A DNA stretch of 64,000 nt from Mesostigma viride (taxonomy: Eukaryota; Streptophyta; Mesostigmatophyceae; Mesostigmatales; Mesostigmataceae). The notes under the pieces were generated by a model. It ran no database searches, was not told where the DNA came from, and was given only the letters and a program-made list of their open reading frames with translations. Each line of letters starts with the position of its first letter. Positions within the stretch are counted from its first letter, which is position 1. This document shows, piece by piece, positions 1-9,501 of this stretch. The position numbers and the translations under genes were made by a program. The stretch spans positions 1,636,529-1,700,528 of the forward strand of contig RPFO01000015.1 of NCBI GenBank assembly GCA_009746045.1, given 5' to 3'.

Positions 1-2870
1 GTGAGGCCAGCCCAACGGTATCAGTCACCCGCAGGTACACGCGCAATTGAAGAGGAAAACGGCAATTCGAAGGCACACATAAGATGCCGAGCGCAGAAAG
101 CACCATGGTATTGAAAGCCTTCAGAGAATACATATTCAAAGCTCTCAAAGACATGGCCAGCTTTACCCGGCCGCCATGAAATGGCCTCATACACATGAGC
201 ACGGCATGCTAACCGCTGTAAAAGAAGCTGGCAGAATTTTGCTAACCTTAGCGGCTAAGGAGCTTGGCGGCAGGTTCCGGAGATCTTGCTTGCGCTGTGT
301 TTCAGCGTAAAGAACGGCTTGATTCAGAACTGGATATGATGTGTCTCAGTCCCTCATTGCTACCTCCATGCTTAATTAAACTCGACATACATCCTAAGTG
401 CACCTACATCATGATCCAAACTGCTACGCCGCAATTGCTAGAGAAATCACGTCGTTTCGTGGACCTGCAGCCCCGTTTGTTATTGCACACTCTGTGGTTA
501 CATAAAACTAGGTGGCCCCTTCGCTCGAGCGTACCCTCAGCCCCTCACTGCCTTAGCCATTGCGTGCACCTAGTCGTTTGCCATCGGTTTCGGCGTAATA
601 TTTGAATTTTGCGCAAGGATCCTGACGGGTTGATTCCAGACTTGCGCATGTTGCGAAAGATTTTTGTCCATTCATTCCAGACTCCCAAGCTAGGGGCTGC
701 TGTGGACTGTAGTCTGAACGGTACGGCTAACAGTTACGATGCCAGGCCAGCGGTCCCAACCAAGCGATACTAGAGAGTCATGTCAGTCGTCTTTTTACTA
801 GTTTCGTCAGTCAGTTATTCCTAATGTATGGCAAAATGCAAACTTCTACTTGGGGCGAGATGTAGTAGCGGCGAAATCGGAAGGGGACGTGGGCAGGGGG
901 GGGGGCGGGAAGTACGACTGATGCCATCTACCGTACGTTATTATCGTCACAAAGCGAGTGACTGACGATAGTAAAGGCCTAAAGGGCCTCTAATGACGAC
1001 AGTAATGACGATAGTATTTGGCACTAATGATTGATGACAGGAAGAGCGACGACACCAGACTTTGCGACGTTGATGGGACTTGGCGAATTGCGAGCCCTAA
1101 TTCCAGTGGTTGCGCGGGTGTTACGTTGAAGTTGAAGTTAAGACGACGCGAAAAAAAAAAGACCTTAGAGTTGCACATCTATCCACGCTGCACAGGTGGG
1201 AAAGGTGGAAGGGAGCTGCGATCGGCTCGCAGCCAAGGCGGGATTATGTGCCTTTTGATTTCCAGCAATGTCGCTTCTGTATGAACGCACGTGGTGGTTG
1301 GAATAGGAGCATAGGCTCACTGATGACCGTCGTGATTTATGTAGCCATTAGGGCGTCGTCTCAAATGAATTCAGGAGCGAGCTCGGACAAGGCTACAAGC
1401 AGCCATCGGGGGAGAAACATAGGCATGGTCTAGAATAAAGCTTTAATCGATCTGTTCGCTCAGTGGTACGCACAGCACATTCGGACATCCAGAAGCTGCC
1501 CACTCTTTACCAGTTGAGGTGAGCAAGGAATTCCTCGCCTGAAATACTAATAAGTTTGCATCGACTTTAACATGCATGCCGTACGCACGTGGCATTCTCA
1601 CGTATCGCCCTAGGGCCAAGGCTGCTGGGCCGCTCGGTTTCATGCCAAGTTAGCCGTGCTTGCCATGAATGCTGCAGCAGTTTCACTATCTCATTCGTAC
1701 AAGGTCAATAGACTATGCAAACGACATCTGATTTAGTTTTCATGAAGGGCATAACCTTGTTCAGATTGAGAGTTGCATGACATGGGCTGCTCTTGCGCCA
1801 CTTTCCTTGTCTTAACCAACTGATTCTCTGTTTATGCTTTCGGTCGTTATACATTCGTATGTGTGCATCTGTGTTGCCATTGTGGTGTCAATTTTGCGCG
1901 TGTACTTGTGATGCCTAATACCGTTGGGCTTGCACGCGGCCCCATCGCATGTGGCAGCGACAAGCTCTTGGTCGCCTGTCCAGCGCGGCGAATTCTTGAT
2001 GGTGAGCAACGGTGATCATTCTTTATGTAGTGCTCATTCCTCAAATTATCAACGTGCTGTGCGCGTCAGCCACCATTGGCCTTGTTCTTCCAGCTTCCGT
2101 GCATGATTTTTTTGTAGCCCGCTGGTGATGCTCTCAGCTACAAATAGTTGGCATTATTCGTACCAATTCCTTCGCTGTCGGTAGAACCTTCTTTGCAATC
2201 CAGTAGCCTCGGCTGACATTCGTGGCATTGCTGGACTATGTCTCGCTTCCTTGCATGGGTAGCATCTTTGCATATTTATCCTTTTTGCTCAGATCACAGC
2301 TTTTTGTCATTCCCTCCCCCCCACACCCCACCCTGAACGACTCCTGCTAGTGTCAATTGCAGACGTAGAGCCTTCAGCCTCGTTAGAGTTCATCCTACCT
2401 GTAACGGGGCATATTGTTGGTTGATTGGCCTTGCTTTTTCTTGGCACTAATCAGGCGTTTCTTTCTTATTGCCGTATTAACCATACAGAGATTGCAATGA
2501 AGTAGATTGTGAGGCCTCTTGGCATGTTAGGGAACCTTTGCGACTCCAGGATTCCTGGGTGTGCAGTTCCCTACAACTTGTGAGGCATGTAGATACAATT
2601 TAGGTGAACATCCATGGCCAATTTTTTTCTCGAGCACCCCTGTCTCTCTCTTGGCCCAGTATCTCACCTTCTTTGTCCTAAAACTAGGCCGGTACTCATA
2701 GATAGCCACGCAACTGCTGCGATCTCCCCCGCATCCTTACATACAAGTGAACTGAAGTCATGCAAAGTTGACAGTTGTTGGCGCGTCCAGCGCGTGGCTT
2801 CATCTCACTAACAAATTTTTGTGTGTACCGATGCGTGCTTTGCCGGATGATGTATTTTTGTCTTGCATGC
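1..2870. other. Single-copy-like DNA, no supportable gene
   Basis: I see no transposon coding motif, LTR or long open frame with family resemblance here. Short open frames occur on both strands but lack recognisable domains and overlap each other. A G-run lies near 895-907. The sequence is less GC-rich than the transposon block to the right and may be intergenic or intronic host DNA. Confidence 0.5.
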
Positions 2871-2872
2871 AG

Positions 2873-3109
2873 GCAATATACCTAACACAGTCGGGCTGGG
2901 CACATCCGTCAGTCCAACACGGCGAGAGGCCACATGCGGATGCAGATTTTGTAGGCTCTGAGCCTTGGTCACATTGCCGTAGCACTCGACAGTGTCCTGT
3001 GATTGTTTCTAGAGAGTCATCCAGATATTTCAGCAATGGTGGCTGGGACAGCCCTCGTAATGGTTTCAGTGATGATGAGGATGATGACTTTGATGACGAG
3101 GACTGTTGA
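2873..3109 (+). CDS. Candidate last exon of a host gene with acidic C-terminus
   Basis: A pyrimidine-rich stretch ending TTGCATGCAG (2863-2872) could be a 3' splice site. The frame that follows stays open to a TGA at 3107-3109 and ends in an acidic tail (SDDEDDDFDDEDC), a common feature of real protein C-termini. A canonical AATAAA lies about 410 bases downstream. No upstream exon could be joined with confidence and no domain is recognised. The same frame is open upstream to 2768, so the splice site is not required. It could equally be chance. Transcript evidence would decide. Confidence 0.28.
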   Translation, partial: AIYLTQSGWAHPSVQHGERPHADADFVGSEPWSHCRSTRQCPVIVSRESSRYFSNGGWDSPRNGFSDDEDDDFDDEDC

Positions 3110-3522
3110 GCCCCGTTGTGCTTGTCGGTCAACAGATTTTATATTGCATTTGTGAGATGATTGTGGGTGTCCATTTTGCACACCACCCACAGCCATGCTT
3201 GAGTGCACCGTTCCTTGTGTGTGTATCAATACAGTTGGTGTTCGTATTTGATCAGTTGTGCCATTTCATCGGGTTGTTGCATGCCATCTGAACATGTTCA
3301 CTCCCCGTTGCCATTTTATCATACCAGTGTTGTGAGCTCAGAGCAATGGATGCATGATGCAGTGTTGTGATTTAGTGTAGATATTGACGATGCCACCTTT
3401 GATCAGCATGATGGATGCTTGGCCAGCGATGGGTCGGAGGTTGACACTTGATGACCGTGATGACGATTGCCCTGAATGTTCAATATTGGTGTTTTTCTTA
3501 ACATCCCAGTCGATATTTTTGC

Positions 3523-3528
3523 AATAAA
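3523..3528 (+). terminator. AATAAA polyadenylation-type signal
   Basis: AATAAA lies downstream of the candidate terminal exon, in a T-rich context compatible with a 3' UTR end. Single hexamers are frequent by chance, so support is weak. Confidence 0.25.
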
Positions 3529-3545
3529 CCATGTCTCCCACGGCT

Positions 3546-3849
3546 CATGACATTGTGGTGCATATTATCATGCACCTGAGGTGTTTCCAGCTTGCTTTGT
3601 CAGTTCCTTTCAGTACCCCCCTCTGGTTTTTCAAGTTGTCACCTGCAATTAAGAACTTTCTCACTGGCGAGTTCTTGGTGTCATCCTTTGAAAGCTTGCC
3701 CCGTACCGCTGCACGTGTTGTCTCTCCTGGCATTGCCACCTTGCCGTGTCCCACCTTGGCCTTTTCCTTCTCCATCTCTGCTGCGGCATGCACGCACTTC
3801 CTTGCTGCGGATGTGCATTATGCGTGCTTTGTGATATATCACTCCCCCT
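3546..3849. other. No gene seen
   Basis: Pyrimidine-rich sequence between the possible 3' UTR and the tandem array. Frames are open on both strands but show no family resemblance. Confidence 0.4.
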
Positions 3850-4125
3850 GAGTGGTTGTGATTTATCACCTTATCACATTTTGTTTTTCTGTGGGTTTGT
3901 GACATTTTGTGACACTTTGACATTTTGTGATAATGACGTTATCACAAAATATGCTGGTTTTATCACGTTTGTCACGTTTTGTCACAATCATGACATGTCT
4001 CGATCACAATTTGTCACAGTTTTATCACATTTTGTCACATTTTGTCACGTTTTATCATTTTTTTATCACAAAATGTCACAAAAGTGACATTTTGTGATAA
4101 AAAAATATCACAAAATGTCACAGAC
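3850..4125. repeat. Imperfect tandem array of TTTTGTCACA / TTTATCACA units
   Basis: Roughly 9-10 base units of the form TTTTGTCACA, TTTATCACA and reverse-complement TGTGACAAAA are repeated many times with small changes. Density is highest from about 3900 to 4120. Units occur in both orientations, so the array can fold back. It directly abuts the broken end of a K-type element (4140). It may be a satellite-like expansion at a rearrangement junction or part of a host promoter or matrix region. No coding role is likely. Confidence 0.75.
4058..4105. repeat. Perfect 22-bp inverted repeat with AAAA loop
   Basis: 4058-4079 and 4084-4105 are exact reverse complements separated by AAAA. The arms contain TTTTATCACAAAATGTCAC. 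This is a strong hairpin inside the tandem array. Confidence 0.85.
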
Positions 4126-4139
4126 CCCTTCCTAGTGTG

Positions 4140-4274
4140 CCCCGGAGCTGTGCTGACCGAGCCACCAGCTGGCTCAGTCGCCACGGTGGCTGCGCCACTC
4201 CCATCCGCCGGAGTTGATGCTTGCGTTCCCTGGTCCTGGGTTGCAGCTGGCGTTCGCTCCGCGCCACGCGCCAT
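4140..4274 (-). pseudogene. gag N-terminus fragment of K3b
   Basis: The frame starts MARGAERTPAATQDQGTQ and matches the first ~45 residues of the K3a gag, then runs into unrelated sequence at the 4139 breakpoint. Only the disordered Ala/Thr/Gly-rich N-terminus remains. It cannot give a working capsid protein. Confidence 0.7.
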
Positions 4275-4755
4275 GAGCCCAGAAAAATGGTCAACGGTAA
4301 TGTTGACTGTTGTGAATACAAGTTTGAATGCCCTTCACCGCTGGCTAGCACGCCGGCGATGGAGACGGGATTTTTGTTGTTTGGGGAACCGATTGTGGGA
4401 GGCTGAGCCCGCAGCCGCCACTGATTGCTATTGAACCCTTGCAGCTGGCCAGGCCGCAAGGAGCTCAGCGGCGCTGCGCTAACCGATAAGGCATGCTCGA
4501 GCCTCTAACCCGAGACTACCGGTAGGCTACCCGATAGTGCATGCTCGAGCCTCTAACCCGAGACGACCGGCACTCAGCGGATCTGTGCTACCGAGGGCGA
4601 CGGTTCTCTGACCGTCCCGGCGCGCACTGGCTTCCGTACCTTGCTTAGGCACCGACTAGCATCTAGACACCAATCTTTGATGCCCACCTGACTAGGCGCC
4701 CAGGCCGGCGACTACCGGCCAGCGGATAGATGCCACTCGGGAGCACAACTCGCCA
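4140..4755 (-). mobile_element. K3b: truncated 5' end of a copia-like element
   Basis: The reverse complement of this stretch matches 11409-12025 closely (K3a): the AGTTGTGCTCCC LTR start, the duplicated block containing GGCTCGAGCATGC, and the first codons of gag. It begins at 4755, inside ORF3 of chromovirus G1, and is cut at 4139-4140, where it meets the GTCACA tandem array. The rest of this element, the 3' end of G1 and the missing 5' half of K1 are absent, so a deletion or rearrangement breakpoint lies here. The bases CGCCA at 4756-4760 would be one target-site copy; the other is lost. Confidence 0.75.
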
Positions 4756-5864
4756 CGCTCGTGGCGCGGGGCAGGGCGGGTCTCACCGTGTCTCTCCCCG
4801 GACCTGTCCCGCGGGGCCACCACCACACTTGGTCGACCCCGAGGACGCCCCTTAGTAGGGAACCTCCTGGTGCGAGCCATCACCGCCTCACGGTTGTACA
4901 CAATGAGGCGGCGGGGCGGCTGTGTACCGACCTGCGCCGCCCAAGGGACACCATCCTCCTCAGGATCGTCACGGCGGACCCGTGGCAGGTCGTCATCCGA
5001 CCCGTCGTCAGCCAGCTGCCTGTCACCCTCGCCTTCGGGGTCATCTCCCTCCGCCTCATCCATCTTCCAGATCCTCCGGCACGCCTCCCGCAAGGACCAC
5101 TCCCAGCACCCCGTGCAGAGCGCGCCTCGTAGGGTAACTCTCCTAAACGCGTCCGGCAATCGGTTGCGAACGCGTTCAGGGATCAGTAGCAGCGCCAGGC
5201 GGGGGTACGCTATTAGAGCCTCCAGAACGTCCTGGCAGTCGCCGCAAGCACAGAGTGGCGGATGCTGCTCCCACGCCACGGCCACCACCTGGCCCTCGAC
5301 CGAGGTTGTCCTCCACTCCACCTCGCTCAGGAATCCCACCTGTCTGCTGATACACAGCTTGAGCTCGGATACCGGATCTGACTTGGAACCGGGGGCGCGG
5401 TCAGGACAATAGGGTTTAGAAACAAAGTTCGATTCCGCCCGCCCATGTCTCTTGCGGCGACGCCATAGAACCTCGTCAGAGTCATAACCGGAGACATGCC
5501 ACTTCGGATAGTAGCATTCCTGATTCTCCCGGGACGAGGTCTCCCGTTGCCGAATCTCCTCTTGCAGCCGAGCCTGTGCCTTCAGCTCCTGGGGGCCGCT
5601 GGCACCAGGCGTCGAGTGTCGCGGCTGGCTGATAGACGGCACAGCAGCCGCCTGAGCCCGCCCTAGCTGCCCATCGTCATCCGTCCCTATATCCACCATG
5701 TCTGCGAACAACGAAGAGTCCTCGTCTCCCGACGGCTCCATCTGCAACCGCCAGGTGAGGGGCACCCAGTCAGGAACAGTATCGGGACCATAGCGTCTTG
5801 TAAGAAAGCCTGTACGGCTGTCTACATACCCACCTACCCTGTCAATATGGACATACCTGTACAT
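4756..5864 (-). CDS. ORF3 of chromovirus G1, after integrase; unknown function, 3' truncated
   Basis: A long open frame lies 60-120 bases downstream of the G1 pol stop, in the same direction. The first in-frame ATG is at 5864 (MYRYVHIDRVGGYVDS); the frame is open upstream to at least 5927. The centre has a basic patch (WRRRKRHGRA), then a region with CACGDC and AYPRLALLL that is clearly homologous to the G3 ORF at 43578-44181 (CACNRC, AYPRLMFLL). The C-terminal part is acidic then Arg/Gly-rich. The frame is broken at 4755 by K3b. No signal peptide or long membrane segment is seen, so an envelope protein is unlikely. A role in RNA or DNA binding is possible but only inferred from charge and the Cys pair. 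Confidence 0.6.
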
Positions 5865-5987
5865 ACCTCGTGTAGGACCCAGCTGGTCCCCTACATACGT
5901 GTCCTGCAGCCCGTGGCGGCTGCCCACGTACCTTACCTGGACCTGTACGGCCCTGCATGATGAACACCTTTCTTACTATCTACTGCC

Positions 5988-7127
5988 CTAGTGTAGGGCA
6001 CACCTCTTCTTGTATTCCCGTAGCAGGCGCTCACATCCGCCTAGCTCGTTCTCCGTACGCCATGAGTCCTCATAGTCGTGCTGGGTAAAACGCCATCGTA
6101 CTCGGTACTGTCGCTGTCTGCTTCTCCCGCGCTGGATGTCCCGGTGGTCCACAATCTCGGCCACCTCGTCTTCCTGTTCACCGGTCTCAGGGTTGTATTC
6201 GACGGGGGCCGGCGGAAGGAGGCGACCTTGGATGGAGTTCTGGTGATACAACTTGAGTTGATCGCGGTGGAAGTTGGGGGAAGTGTTCCAGGAGCTTGGG
6301 ATGTCGACCTTGAACATCACATCGCCCAGCTTCTCCAAGACCTTGTGAGGCCCCAGGAACATAGGACGGAGCTTGGTCTTGAGCTCACCTCCTACCTTCT
6401 CGGAGAAACGTCCTAGTCGGGGGCCTTCCACCAGAACCCAGTCGCCTGCCTCAATCGACGGGGTGCGCGCGTCCAGGCGACTAGCGGTCCTCGCCATATA
6501 GCGCTCGGCTGCGGCTCGGTAGCCCCTGACCGCGATGTCATGGGCCTGACGCATCTGAACCAACAGCTTCTCCACCCCTTCCAGGGTGTCCCGCCGGACC
6601 GTTTTCTCTGCCAAAGCGGGGCTCGTGAGAAGGTCGGTCGGCGTAAGCGGGTGCCTGCCAGTGTTGAGGAAGAACGGCGTGAAGCCATGGGCCGCCTGGG
6701 GGGCGTTGTTCAAGGAGAATTCCACCAAGCCCAGAAACTCCTCCCAATTGCCTCCCACCGCGTCAGTGTAGTGTCGCATGGTCTCTTGCACTGTGCGGTT
6801 CAGTCGCTCCACCAGGTGAGAGGACGAGCTGTGGTACGCTGTCCCCAATGACACCTTGGTGCCCAGTCGTTCAAAGAACTCCTGCCAGAAGCGAGCCGTG
6901 AACAACTTGTCACGGTCCGATATGAATTGCCGGCTGAGTCCGTGGTACCGAAACACGTGGTGGAGATACAACTTAGCGCAAGCCTCAGCCGTGAGCTCGG
7001 CCGGGCATGGGGCCAAGTGACACATGCGCGTCAGGCGGTCCAAGAAAACCAAGATCATGCTGTTGCCGTGCTTGGTCTTCCGGAAGGGGCCAATAAAATC
7101 CATCATCAATGAGTCCCAAGGCGCCAT
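5988..7127 (-). CDS. G1 pol: integrase core and chromodomain-like tail
   Basis: The frame opens at the insertion junction of the DNA element at 7128 and continues the upstream pol frame (PDPMA / PWDSLMMDFIGPF). The retroviral integrase core shows the three acidic positions: D in MMDFIGPF, D in FISDRDKLF, and E in NRTVQETMRHY. Next come the GPY/F-like region (LRPMFLGPHKVLEKL), the FHRDQLKLYHQ motif common in chromoviral integrases, and a tail RQYRVRWRFTQHDYEDSW...LLREY that resembles a chromodomain, which in this family targets integration to heterochromatin. The stop is at 5988. It is a fragment of one polyprotein, intact apart from the insertions. Confidence 0.9.
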   Translation of the reverse strand: MAPWDSLMMDFIGPFRKTKHGNSMILVFLDRLTRMCHLAPCPAELTAEACAKLYLHHVFRYHGLSRQFISDRDKLFTARFWQEFFERLGTKVSLGTAYHSSSSHLVERLNRTVQETMRHYTDAVGGNWEEFLGLVEFSLNNAPQAAHGFTPFFLNTGRHPLTPTDLLTSPALAEKTVRRDTLEGVEKLLVQMRQAHDIAVRGYRAAAERYMARTASRLDARTPSIEAGDWVLVEGPRLGRFSEKVGGELKTKLRPMFLGPHKVLEKLGDVMFKVDIPSSWNTSPNFHRDQLKLYHQNSIQGRLLPPAPVEYNPETGEQEDEVAEIVDHRDIQRGRSRQRQYRVRWRFTQHDYEDSWRTENELGGCERLLREYKKRCALH

Positions 7128-7272
7128 AGTTAGAATATTGCGGCGTCAATATTCTGATCACTCTTGAAGGAATAGTGCCGGGTGCCAGAGCCTAGAGAGC
7201 GCAGGGCTATTGCGCGGCCCAGGGGCCGGAGGCGTAATTAGGCTTAATTACGGAGGCCAGGGGGCCGGCGTA
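7128..7272 (+). repeat. Left terminal inverted repeat
   Basis: It pairs with 9351-9496 over about 145 bp with a single-base length difference (GGCTATTGCG versus GGCTAATTGCG). Homology continues a few bases (ATTTG) beyond the palindrome that interrupts the right arm. Confidence 0.9.
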
Positions 7273-9047
7273 ATTTGCCCCAAACTCACATGTCCTCAAT
7301 TGAGGACAAAATCCTCCCAATAAGGACAGCACCTTCAGCAGCAGGTATTGGCGCGAAACCTTGGTCCCAACGGTCATCTGACCCTTTTCCCGCGAAAATG
7401 GACTCGGTACCCGGCGCGGCGCGGTACTGGGGTCGACAGGACCCGTCCGTACCTGTAAATTATGTGGTGGAGAAAAGTACCTATTTTGGTGGGAACGTTG
7501 CAATGCGTGCGTGTGTTCCCGCAAATTGCGGCTATGGGGTCGAGCCAGGTCCGAGGCTTGCCTGAACTATACAGGCGATCGTTTTGCCCCGGACCAAGAC
7601 AGAATTATAGATCGACATCTAGAGCTTCCGCCCAAGCTGTTTTTAGGGGGCAGTCGCTTTTTATTCTCTAAAAAATTCTTTGATAAACGGAATTTGTCTA
7701 GTTTGCAGAAAAACGGGAGGCGACGTAGATTGCATGACAAGCCGGTACACTGCTCTGTGATGCGCGCTTTTTTCTTGAAATTAGCAACGGATACCGTGAG
7801 GATGGGTATTGTTACGCTTTCGGGTTCAAGGGCGAGTTCTGGGTACAAGTATTTTGGGCGGTTGGAAGCGTTAAATATACCCAGTTTTTATGTCGTCAGA
7901 TCGTCGTTGCGCCTGGCGACGACGGCGGTGGGCGCGAGCCATAGATTTCATTTGCCGCAAGGCTGGGTGCTGCCCACGCGTCCCCATGCTTTCTTTTATA
8001 ATTTTCGAGCCTTTCCGCGCATCTGGCCGGCTGGGAGCACGTCGAGAAGCCGTCTCCGGACATCATCCGCATCCGTTTCTTCATATAAATTACGACAACA
8101 CATGTCGTAGGTTGTTATTCGATTACATTGTATGATTTCGATTGTGTATTATGCCCAGCCCCTTCATTTTCATGCCGCTGTTGAATGGGGAGAGGCGAGT
8201 GTCAGCTGGCCACCGTTTTTTCCTTCCGTTCCGTCAATGCAAAGGTAATCGTTATCTGCATGGCCAACGCTGGCGTTAGAAGCAATGCCTTGCTTGCTAT
8301 GGTAAGCGTACGTGTGGATAGTTTCTTGTTGCTGCCTTGAACATTGCTGAAAGTTTTTCCCAGGCTTTCTGGGATCTTGCCTATTTGGTTTCTGACATAT
8401 AACCCTTTTTCTAGAGGGAGCTAGGTAGAGGAGTTGACCTTGTCATGTTGGCATTCTGCTGCTGTGATAGCCTCTTCGTCTTTGCGATACCTATAATGAG
8501 CCCTTTATATTGCATGCATGGCTCTACTTAGGGTGCTAAAGCACAATGGTGTCACCTAAGCGTCCTACGAAGACCTAGGACCTTACTCGGCCACTGAAAA
8601 CCTGTCCTTACCCTAGTTTGGCATAGCTAGCTTTCCTTGTGCTCTGCCAAGTGCAGCTGCTCGTATCGGGTTCCTGGCCATATGTCATAGCTGTCCGTGG
8701 GGTGGCCAAGCATGGGCAGCCCCGGGGTGGCTGCCACATGTTAGGGAGGTGTCCTATGGGTTTGGTGACCGCTTGTGGTCCTTGGAAGCATGGTCTTTGT
8801 GTCTCATTCTCTCGTGCATTATAGTGGAGGGTTTTCCTTGGTTGCCGATGCAGGCCCCCCTGCACGTAACAATTCATAATTAAATAGGAAATGCGCACAT
8901 ATGGATGATGTTAAGCATTGGAACTCTCAAACACATCATAAATGATCGTGGTTCAAAGCCCCATATTTAATTTTTTTTGTGTGTGAGAGTTATTAACAGC
9001 ATTCCACTGTCCTCAATTGAGGACAAAACTGTTGGGTGTGAGCCAAA

Positions 9048-9349
9048 TTAGTCTGCGGAGGCTGGGAATTCGTGAGTGCGCGGGCTGGCAGTGGGCTAGC
9101 GGCGAGCGAGCGATCCTCTTCCCGCGTGTCAAATTTATGTTAAGCAATTAGCCCGGCTAACTGCTTTTATACGTCGAAGGTTCACTTCGACTACTTGCGC
9201 AAGTAGTCGAAGTGAACCTTCGACGTATAAAAGCAGTTAGCCGGGCTAATTGCTTAACATAAATTTGACACGCGGGAAGAGGATCGTTCGCTCGCCGCTA
9301 GCCCACTGCCAGCCCGCGCACTCACGAATTCCCAGCCTCCGCAGACTAA
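9048..9349. mobile_element. 302-bp near-perfect palindrome inserted in the right arm
   Basis: The two 151-base arms meet without a spacer at 9198/9199 (CTACTTGC/GCAAGTAG), and I find one mismatch (near 9109 against 9288). Outer ends read TTAGTCTGCGGAGG and its reverse complement. It splits the right terminal repeat between CGTA and ATTTG, so it arrived after the host element and probably duplicated TA. This is the structure of a foldback-type MITE. It has no coding capacity. Confidence 0.85.
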
Positions 9350-9350
9350 G

Positions 9351-9496
9351 TACGCCGGCCCCCTGGCCTCCGTAATTAAGCCTAATTACGCCTCCGGCCC
9401 CTGGGCCGCGCAATTAGCCCTGCGCTCTCTAGGCTCTGGCACCCGGCACTATTCCTTCAAGAGTGATCAGAATATTGACGCCGCAATATTCTAACT
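9351..9496 (-). repeat. Right terminal inverted repeat
   Basis: Reverse complement of 7128-7272. It ends CTAACT, directly followed by the GCCAT target-site copy. Confidence 0.9.
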
Positions 9497-9501
9497 GCCA
9501 T

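Larger units (their letters stand above)
7128..9496. mobile_element. Inverted-repeat DNA element in G1 integrase, TSD GCCAT
   Basis: The element starts AGTTAGAATATTGCGGCG and ends with its reverse complement. It is flanked by GCCAT at 7123-7127 and 9497-9501, and removing it restores the pol codons for PDPMAPWD. Arms of about 145 bp (7128-7272 and 9351-9496) differ by one base of length. The 18-bp palindrome TGTCCTCAATTGAGGACA follows near each arm (7291-7308, 9008-9025). The interior (7511-8110 holds the longest frame) shows no transposase motif, so it is probably non-autonomous. A separate 302-bp palindrome has inserted in its right arm. A 5-bp TSD with long arms fits no superfamily I can name firmly. 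Confidence 0.85.

Noticed and set aside
264-605. Open frame of 113 codons at the left edge
   Set aside because: No domain, no splice support, overlapping frames of similar length; composition looks non-coding.
4756-5927. Envelope gene (ORF after integrase)
   Set aside because: No signal peptide, long membrane anchor or cleavage site; charged and Arg-rich instead.
7511-8110. 199-codon frame inside the inverted-repeat DNA element, considered as transposase
   Set aside because: No DDE/D, zinc-finger or helix-turn-helix pattern; overlapping frames in other phases; treated as non-coding interior.
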